Shown here piece by piece: positions 22,219 to 27,430 of a stretch of 27,430 nt of DNA (positions are counted from its first letter, which is position 1; each line of letters begins with the position of its first letter). The position numbers were made by a program, and so were the translations under genes. The notes under the pieces were generated by a model, which did no database searches, was not told the DNA's origin, and saw only the letters and a program-made list of their open reading frames with translations. Source of the stretch: UBA11524 sp963642705 (GTDB lineage: Bacteria > Bacillota > Clostridia > Christensenellales > Aristaeellaceae); NCBI GenBank assembly GCA_963642705.1, contig CAVIHU010000025.1, forward strand, positions 1-27,430, given 5' to 3'.

Positions 22219-23688
22219 ATGAATCAAGAAGTACGCACACGCTTTGCGCCCTCCCCGACGGGCTTTATGCACCTCGGCGGACTCCGCGCCGCTCTCTACG
22301 GCTACCTCTTCGCCCGAAAAAACGGCGGTAAGTTCATCCTCCGCATCGAGGATACGGATCAGGTTCGCTTTGTCGAGGGCGCGACCGAGGTCATCTACGA
22401 CACCCTGCGCCGCTGCGGCATGAATTGGGACGAGGGTCCCGATGTCGGCGGACCGGTCGGACCGTATATTCAGTCCCAACGTAAATCGCTGTATCTCCCT
22501 TACGCTCAGCAGCTCGTCAAGAGCGGTCATGCCTACTACTGCTTCTGCACGAAGGAGGAGATCGAGGAACGCCGTGCCGCCTGCGAAGCAAAGGGCGAGG
22601 TCTTCAAGTACGATAAGCACTGCCTGCACCTCTCGCAGGAGGAAATTCAGCAGAAGCTTGACGCAGGTGTGCCTTACGTCATCCGCCAGAACGCGCCGAC
22701 GACCGGCGAAACGAGCTACGATGACCTCGTTTTCGGTCACATGATCTTCCCGAATGATACGCTCGATGACATGGTGCTCATCAAGCAGGACGGTATGCCG
22801 ACCTACAACTTCGCCAACGTCATCGATGACCACCTGATGGGCATCACGCACGTCATGCGCGGCATGGAGTATCTGTCCTCTACGCCGAAGTACAATCTGC
22901 TCTATGAGGCGTTCGGCTGGGAGATTCCGCAGTACATCCACATGCCGCCGGTCATGCGCGATTCGCAGCATAAGCTGTCCAAGCGCGATGGCGATGCGTA
23001 TTTCTCCGACTATGTCGATAAGGGCTATCTTGTCGAAGCGATTGTCAACTATCTGGCGCTTGTCGGCTGGAATCCCGGTGATGACCGCGAGTTCTTCACC
23101 CTTGATGAGCTGGTGGAGGCGTTTGACATCCACCGTATCAACAAGGCGCCCGGCATCTTCGACGTGAAGAAGCTGACGTGGTTCAACGCGGAGTACATCC
23201 GCCGCCTGAGCCCCGAAAAATATCTGGAAATGGTCACGCCGTGGTTTGACAAGGTGTTCGGCGACAGCACCAGGATGGACTACAAGCGCCTTGCGGAGCT
23301 GATGCAGGGGCGCACCGAGGTGTTCAACCTCGTGCCGGATATGGTTCGCTTCCTGAAGCAGCTGCCGGATTACGACAGCGCCATCTACATCAACAAGAAG
23401 GCAAAAACGAACCGCGAGGTTTGCCTGAAGGCGCTGAAGCTGCTCAAGCCCGTGCTCGAAAATGCGGCCGAGTGGACGGAGCCTGTGCTGCATGACGCGC
23501 TGATGGCCGCCATCGCCGAGGCGGGCATGAAGAACGCCGCCGCGCTCTGGCCGCTGCGCATTGCTATTTCGGGACAGATGAGCACACCCGGCGGTGCGAT
23601 TGAGATTGCGTACCTGCTTGGCCGTGAAGAGACGCTCCGCCGCATCGATGACGGCATTGCACGCGTTACGGCGATGCCAGAAGCATAA
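22219..23688 (+). CDS. gltX: Glutamyl-tRNA synthetase
   Basis: A 489-residue class I synthetase for tRNA-Glu. It has TRFAPSPTGFMHLGGLRAALY (HIGH motif), LRIEDTD, KLSKRDGDAYF (KMSKS) and a zinc-type site CFC...YDKHC as in E. coli GluRS. The start ATG at 22219 gives the canonical N-terminus; its ribosome binding site is modest (AGGCAGGAA). It sits directly after glnS, so both glutamate-family charging enzymes are clustered; with a dedicated GlnRS present, this GluRS may be discriminating, which cannot be proven here. Confidence 0.97.
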   Translation: MNQEVRTRFAPSPTGFMHLGGLRAALYGYLFARKNGGKFILRIEDTDQVRFVEGATEVIYDTLRRCGMNWDEGPDVGGPVGPYIQSQRKSLYLPYAQQLVKSGHAYYCFCTKEEIEERRAACEAKGEVFKYDKHCLHLSQEEIQQKLDAGVPYVIRQNAPTTGETSYDDLVFGHMIFPNDTLDDMVLIKQDGMPTYNFANVIDDHLMGITHVMRGMEYLSSTPKYNLLYEAFGWEIPQYIHMPPVMRDSQHKLSKRDGDAYFSDYVDKGYLVEAIVNYLALVGWNPGDDREFFTLDELVEAFDIHRINKAPGIFDVKKLTWFNAEYIRRLSPEKYLEMVTPWFDKVFGDSTRMDYKRLAELMQGRTEVFNLVPDMVRFLKQLPDYDSAIYINKKAKTNREVCLKALKLLKPVLENAAEWTEPVLHDALMAAIAEAGMKNAAALWPLRIAISGQMSTPGGAIEIAYLLGREETLRRIDDGIARVTAMPEA

Positions 23689-23708
23689 GTGCGCATCTTC
23701 GGACGCGC

Positions 23709-23752
23709 CGGAAGGCTTTGCGATCGCCCTCCGGTCTCCTTCGCAGTGCATT
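23709..23752 (-). repeat. Intergenic palindromic repeat, copy B
   Basis: On the minus strand this reads ATGCACTGCGAAGGAG, then ACCGGAGGGCGATCGCAAAG, then CCTTCCGG. CCGGAAGGC and GCCCTCCGG pair with one mismatch. It matches copy A (14408-14462) through the whole core, and GCCTTATA precedes the block in both. Confidence 0.65.
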
Positions 23753-23757
23753 TATAT

Positions 23758-23809
23758 AAGGCGACACCGCACGATTCGGCGTATCACCTCCTTTGTGCGG
23801 TGTTGCCTT
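23758..23809. repeat. 15-bp inverted repeat with a Shine-Dalgarno-like loop
   Basis: AAGGCGACACCGCAC (23758-23772) pairs with GTGCGGTGTTGCCTT (23795-23809), with one G-U pair, around a 22-nt loop. The loop contains TATCACCTCCTTT on plus, the same as the 16S rRNA 3' end, so the minus strand reads AAAGGAGGTGATA, a full-strength Shine-Dalgarno. No T run follows on plus. Confidence 0.7.
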
Positions 23810-23863
23810 AAATCGAATTGAAAAAGAAAACAAATAACAGACGAAGTCGGGAGATGATACCTG

Positions 23864-24397
23864 ATGAGGCAATCGTTCAGCAGCGTTCGGAACATGACGC
23901 TTTGCGGCGTGATGGCGGCGCTGGTATTTGTCATGACCTACCTTCCGAGGATTCCCGTGCCGGTGACCGGCGGCTATGTTCATTTGGGCGATGGTGCGGT
24001 TTTTCTGTCGGTGCTGCTGCTGGGCCCGCTGGGCATTCCCGCAGCGGCGATTGGCTCGATGCTCTCTGACCTTGTCGGCGGCTACATGGTGTATGTCGTG
24101 CCAACGTTCCTTATCAAGGGGCTGATGGCGTTGATTGTATGGCGCCTCTGCCGACCCGGCCGCACGCTGTCCGCCGTCATCGCGTTTTCGCTGAGCGAGG
24201 CGGTGATGGTTCTGGGTTACTTCCTGCTGGAATGGGCGCTGTACGGCGTTGCGTCCGCTGCTGCGGCCATCCTGCCGAACGTGATTCAGGGGATCGCGGG
24301 CATCGTCATCGGCATGCTGTCCACGATGCTTGTACCGAGACTGAAGAAGGTCGTCCGGGGAACTGACAAGTGCAAAAAAGAGACTGCCTCCAATTGA
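23864..24397 (+). CDS. ECF transporter S component
   Basis: A 177-residue membrane protein, the substrate-capturing subunit of an energy-coupling factor vitamin importer. The segment IPVPVTGGYVHLGDGAVFLSVLLLGPLG followed by GSMLSDLVGGY is typical of the ECF-ribofla_trS type (PF07155-like) family; about six hydrophobic helices fit an S component. The substrate (riboflavin, another vitamin or a precursor) cannot be told from sequence alone. There is no EcfA/EcfT gene nearby, consistent with a group II system sharing a common energising module. The start ATG at 23864 has GGGAGA upstream. No riboswitch is evident in the short leader. Convergent with the downstream gene. Confidence 0.88.
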   Translation: MRQSFSSVRNMTLCGVMAALVFVMTYLPRIPVPVTGGYVHLGDGAVFLSVLLLGPLGIPAAAIGSMLSDLVGGYMVYVVPTFLIKGLMALIVWRLCRPGRTLSAVIAFSLSEAVMVLGYFLLEWALYGVASAAAAILPNVIQGIAGIVIGMLSTMLVPRLKKVVRGTDKCKKETASN

Positions 24398-24476
24398 TTG
24401 ATATGCTCCCTCCAGCGTAGATATTCAAGACTACACTGGAGGGAACATATTTTATCACGGGAGGCAGCTTTTTTGT
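24374..24476. terminator. Nested bidirectional terminator
   Basis: The outer stem CTGCCTCC/GGAGGCAG (24384-24391 with 24460-24467) is flanked by A6 (24374-24379) and T6 tracts, so it can stop transcription from both sides. Inside it, 24401-24420 pairs with 24431-24450 over 20 positions; the two imperfect pairs are G-U on the minus-strand RNA but C-A on the plus-strand RNA, so the inner stem fits the minus-strand gene better. Confidence 0.88.
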
Positions 24477-24483
24477 CGGGTGA

Positions 24484-27198
24484 TTATTCCGCTGCGGCCA
24501 TGGCCTGCGTTTCCGCCCAGCCCTTATCCACGGTGCGCTGATGCAGCGTGGCGTATGAGCCGATGGCGGTGACCTGCGCCTCGGTGCGCGGGAAGTGGAT
24601 GCACAGGTGTCCGGGGAAGTCGTTGTTCGTGATGTGCTGGACGCCGTGCGGCATCGAGTGGGTCGTTGCGATGCGGACGGTGCCGTCGGCAAAGATGACC
24701 CAAACCGCCTTGGGCGGCGTCCAGACATTGCCGCCGAACGCCTCAAGCATCTTCGCGGTATCCGCAGCGGTCAGCGGTTCCGCCTCGGCGTGCTTGCCGT
24801 AGGAGAACATGTTCACCTGCCACGAGATGCCGGTGGAGTAATCGTAGACGGTGGCGTAGGGGTATTTCTTGCACTCGTTGCGGACGGTGGAGTACCAGTA
24901 TTCATAGATAACATCGGATGCCCTGACTGTTTCGGCGGTGATGACGCGTACGGTCGCGGTCGGCGCAGGCGATGCGGTCGGAGAGGATGTCTGGCTGTTC
25001 TGATTATTCGACTTGCCGTTTGCCGTGCTGCTGTTCAGCTTCGAGAGCGTCTTTTCACCGGCGATGCCGTCAACATTCAGCGCGTTGTTCAGCTGGAAGT
25101 CGCGCACAGCCTGATACGTATTTGTGCCGAACACGCCGTCAGCCGAGCCGCTGCTCAGGTAGCCCAGCGTAATCAGCTGATTCTGCAGCGCCTTGACCTG
25201 TTCGCTGTGGTCGCCCTTTTGCAGCTTGCGCGCGGTGATGATGGTTTCCGCCGGAGAAACGGTCGTGATGGGTGCGGCGGTCGGCGTGGGCGTCGGAGAT
25301 TCGGCGGCGGTGGAGAAGAGCACTGCGAGCGTCTTTCCGCCCGCAACGCCGTCGCGCGACAGCCCGTTGCGCTTCTGGAAGTTGTAGATGGCTTCTGCCG
25401 TGCCGGTGCCGTAAATACCGTCCGCCGTGCCAGTCAGGTAGCCGAGGGCAATCAGCCGCTGCTGAACGGCAATGACGCTGTCGCCGGTCGAACCGCGACG
25501 GAGCGTCTGTGCGAGGTCAATGGTCGCGCCTGCCATGGTCTTGCCGTCGCTGCCGAGGGCGGAGGCGGAGTAGAGGAGAACCTGCGTGTCGTAGCCTGCT
25601 ACGCCGTCCACTTCAAGCCCGTTGGTGCGCTGGAACACGCGGATGGCTGCCGCGTCATCCGCCATGCAGACACCGTCGGCACGCGAGTTGTAATAACCCA
25701 GCGCCGTCAGACGGTTTTGCAGCCGGAGGACGGCATCGCCTGTCGTGCCGACACGGATGACGACGACGTTCGATTTCGTGATGGGTTCAGGGGTGGCTGT
25801 CGCGGTGGGTGAAGGCGTTGCGGTCGGCGCGGTGGTGATGACGTAATCCGCCGAGATGGCGATGTAGCTGAACAGCACCTGATACGTGCTGCTGCCCGCT
25901 ACGCCGTCGCTTTCAAGCCCGTTGCGCGACTGGAAGGTCTTGAGTGCGCTGACGCTGGCGGCTCCGAATATGCCGTCCGCCGTGCCGGTCAGGTAACCGA
26001 GAGCAATCAGACGCTCCTGAACGAGCTTCGCGTCGCTGCCGCTGGAGCCCTTGCGGACAGCAGCGGACGGGGTGGTCATGGGCTGGAAGGTCGTGGCGGC
26101 AGGCGTTGCGGTGACGACGCTCATGGTCGGCACGGTGCCGCCTGCGTTGGCAAGCTTTTCCTGCGTTTCCTCGCCGCAGACGCCGTCCACCTTCAGCCCG
26201 TTTGCCTTCTGGAACGCCTTGACAGCCGTCTGCGTGTCCGTGTCATACGTGCCGCTGATGCTGCCGGTGTAGTAGCCCAGCGTGGTCAGCCGCGTCTGGA
26301 TGATGCTGACGAGCACGCCCTGGTCATGCAGCGTCGCGGAGGTGCCGACGATGGCGGGAAGCGTCCTGATGTCGGTCTTGGCACCCTCCGCGTTCTTTGG
26401 CTTGCCGCTGTAGAGCAGCGCCTGCAGATTCGCGTCCGCAATGCCGTTCATGGGCAGGGAATTGAGCTTCTGGAAAGCGATGACCGCCTCTGTGGTGGAT
26501 GTGCTGAACGTGCCGTTGACAACGCCGGTGAAGAAGCCGAGCTCCTTGAGCGCCTGCTGCAGCGCGGTGACCTGATCGCCGGTCAAGCCGGATTGCAGCA
26601 GCTGATAGGATTTCTCCGTCAGGAGCGAAGCGGTGGCTCCGGCCGTCGGCGCGGCAGTGGGCACGGCGGTCGGTTCGACAACGGTCAGCAGTCGAAGGTA
26701 TTTCGTCATACAATAGCCGGTCTGGCTGTCGTAGGTAACCTGCGCCCAATCGCCGCTGACGCTTGAAATGGTGATGCTTGCGCCCTTGGGGATGCTCGCA
26801 AGGCGCTTGCTGGAGGTCGAACGCGTGCTGCGGAGGTTGACCGATGCGGTCGTGACCGTCTGATAGGGGTAGCCGTAGGCGATGTCACCCGTCGTGGAGG
26901 TGACCTTTTCCGTGTATTGCTTGAAGATATAGCCGGTCTGCCCGTCATAGGTGATGCGGAGGAAATTGCCGCTCGCGTCGGTCACGTTCACAACGGTTCC
27001 CTTCGGGATGCGCGCGATGATGTTGCTTTCTGCCGAGGATGGGCTGCGGCGCAGATTCGCATCCGCCGTGATGGACGCGGAATAAGGATAGGTGGTCTCG
27101 GCGGCGAACGTAACGACAGTCAGGCTGCCCAGCAGGCAGCACAGCACGAGTACGCATGCCAGAAAGCGCCGGCACGGGGAAGACGAATTGCGGGTCAT
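24484..27198 (-). CDS. Secreted cell-wall protein: two SH3b, six peptidoglycan-binding repeats, unknown C-terminal domain
   Basis: A 904-residue exported protein. Signal peptide (1-32), SH3b domain 1 (about 40-95, DANLRRSPSSAESNIIARI...GYIFKQY) and SH3b domain 2 (about 112-170, VNLRSTRSTSSKRLASI...GYCMTKY). Then come six PG_binding_1 repeats, each with the L.ALGY..G..DG.FG..T..AV..FQ..NGL..DG..G..T pattern, split by Pro/Thr-rich linkers. The C-terminal 150 residues contain YDYSTGISWQVNMF, HSMPHGVQHITNN and DFPGHLCIHFPRT, a His-rich module I have a sense recurs after PG-binding domains in clostridial proteins but cannot name. Catalysis, if any, would be in that domain. AGGAGG precedes the ATG at 27198 by about 8 nt. 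Monocistronic with its own promoter and terminator. Confidence 0.92.
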   Translation of the reverse strand: MTRNSSSPCRRFLACVLVLCCLLGSLTVVTFAAETTYPYSASITADANLRRSPSSAESNIIARIPKGTVVNVTDASGNFLRITYDGQTGYIFKQYTEKVTSTTGDIAYGYPYQTVTTASVNLRSTRSTSSKRLASIPKGASITISSVSGDWAQVTYDSQTGYCMTKYLRLLTVVEPTAVPTAAPTAGATASLLTEKSYQLLQSGLTGDQVTALQQALKELGFFTGVVNGTFSTSTTEAVIAFQKLNSLPMNGIADANLQALLYSGKPKNAEGAKTDIRTLPAIVGTSATLHDQGVLVSIIQTRLTTLGYYTGSISGTYDTDTQTAVKAFQKANGLKVDGVCGEETQEKLANAGGTVPTMSVVTATPAATTFQPMTTPSAAVRKGSSGSDAKLVQERLIALGYLTGTADGIFGAASVSALKTFQSRNGLESDGVAGSSTYQVLFSYIAISADYVITTAPTATPSPTATATPEPITKSNVVVIRVGTTGDAVLRLQNRLTALGYYNSRADGVCMADDAAAIRVFQRTNGLEVDGVAGYDTQVLLYSASALGSDGKTMAGATIDLAQTLRRGSTGDSVIAVQQRLIALGYLTGTADGIYGTGTAEAIYNFQKRNGLSRDGVAGGKTLAVLFSTAAESPTPTPTAAPITTVSPAETIITARKLQKGDHSEQVKALQNQLITLGYLSSGSADGVFGTNTYQAVRDFQLNNALNVDGIAGEKTLSKLNSSTANGKSNNQNSQTSSPTASPAPTATVRVITAETVRASDVIYEYWYSTVRNECKKYPYATVYDYSTGISWQVNMFSYGKHAEAEPLTAADTAKMLEAFGGNVWTPPKAVWVIFADGTVRIATTHSMPHGVQHITNNDFPGHLCIHFPRTEAQVTAIGSYATLHQRTVDKGWAETQAMAAAE

Positions 27199-27279
27199 GA
27201 GCCGTTCCTCCTGAAATCAATGGTTGTGGTAAAAGTGCATCAATTCTGAAGGAGAAAAGACACACGAAATCATCAGGTA

Positions 27280-27294
27280 TGCGGCACTGCCGCA
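27280..27294. repeat. 15-bp palindrome in the leader of the PG-binding protein gene
   Basis: TGCGGCA-C-TGCCGCA, perfect 7-bp arms around one base. It lies inside the predicted 110-nt leader (minus), a possible operator or RNA hairpin. Confidence 0.5.
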
Positions 27295-27316
27295 AGGAAA
27301 CAAAAATTCATCTTCC

Positions 27317-27345
27317 ATTTTAACGATTTCAAGCGAAAAAGTCAA
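27317..27345 (-). promoter_or_regulatory. Promoter of the SH3b/PG-binding protein gene
   Basis: On the minus strand, -35 TTGACT (27340-27345), a 17-bp spacer and -10 TAAAAT (27317-27322). The predicted leader of about 110 nt contains the 15-bp palindrome. Confidence 0.75.
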
Positions 27346-27375
27346 TCATCGTCATCATGTTTTACAGTTTGCGCG

Positions 27376-27430
27376 TCTGTGTTGTAAAGAGATATGACCC
27401 ATGGAAGCAAAATCGATATGGCACATGCGT
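27376..27430. repeat. Right arm of 55-bp perfect inverted repeat
   Basis: Exact reverse complement of positions 1-55. Reading outward (plus strand) it holds an ATG at 27394 preceded by AAGAG, so the same short frame points out of the window at both ends. Confidence 0.85.

Noticed and set aside
22195..23751. Minus-strand open frame of 518 codons
   Set aside because: Antisense to gltX with no motif or ribosome binding site.

Overview
The window reads as a chromosomal contig from a GC-rich, Gram-positive-type bacterium, most likely an uncultured gut Clostridia lineage (Firmicutes). The clues are AGGAGG ribosome binding sites on most genes, housekeeping -35/-10 promoters with 17-bp spacers, a perfect CIRCE operator, a Firmicutes-type ECF S-component (ECF-ribofla_trS type), a class A PBP with a Cys-containing C-terminal tail, and Pro/Thr-rich linkers in secreted cell-wall proteins. 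The genus cannot be fixed from the sequence. The two ends of the window are a perfect 55-bp inverted repeat. This matches the footprint of a k=55 de Bruijn assembly that stopped at a repeat present in inverted copies on both sides.

Layout: (1) 86-273: tRNA-Leu(CAA) with a consensus promoter and a strong terminator. (2) 404-2522, minus: htpG (Hsp90) with its own terminator, promoter and a perfect CIRCE. (3) 2563-2833: a decayed aldo/keto reductase fragment and a 17-bp hairpin. (4) 14372 down to 2900, minus: eight tightly packed genes, in transcription order a small PD-(D/E)XK nuclease-like protein, a SNF2 helicase, a pentapeptide-repeat protein, endonuclease IV (nfo), a Nudix-HAD fusion, an L,D-transpeptidase (YkuD), a CvpA-like membrane protein and a 1346-residue secreted adhesin-like protein. 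The first five overlap or nearly touch and look like a DNA/nucleotide-damage module; the last three are envelope genes. (5) 17466 down to 14605, minus: a class A penicillin-binding protein. (6) 17467-18021: a divergent control region. (7) 18022-20025, plus: an orphan solute-binding protein and a UPF0489 (peptide-arginase-like) protein behind a strong promoter whose -10 lies inside a palindrome. (8) 20198-23688, plus: glnS and gltX in tandem. (9) 23864-24397, plus: an ECF transporter S component. (10) 27198 down to 24484, minus: a secreted protein with two SH3b domains, six peptidoglycan-binding repeats and a C-terminal domain I cannot name, convergent with the ECF gene across a nested bidirectional terminator.

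Three themes recur. First, cell-wall biology: PBP1, YkuD, the SH3b/PG-binding protein and the adhesin-like protein, three of which share similar Pro-Thr linkers. Second, DNA and nucleotide quality control: nuclease, SNF2, Qnr-like pentapeptide protein, Nfo and Nudix-HAD. Third, structured intergenic repeats: a family built around CGATCGCAAA and CCGAAGG, and another around AGCTTTGGC, lie between genes. The strongest candidates for something undescribed are the nuclease-SNF2-pentapeptide-Nfo-Nudix/HAD block and the solute-binding protein/UPF0489 pair.
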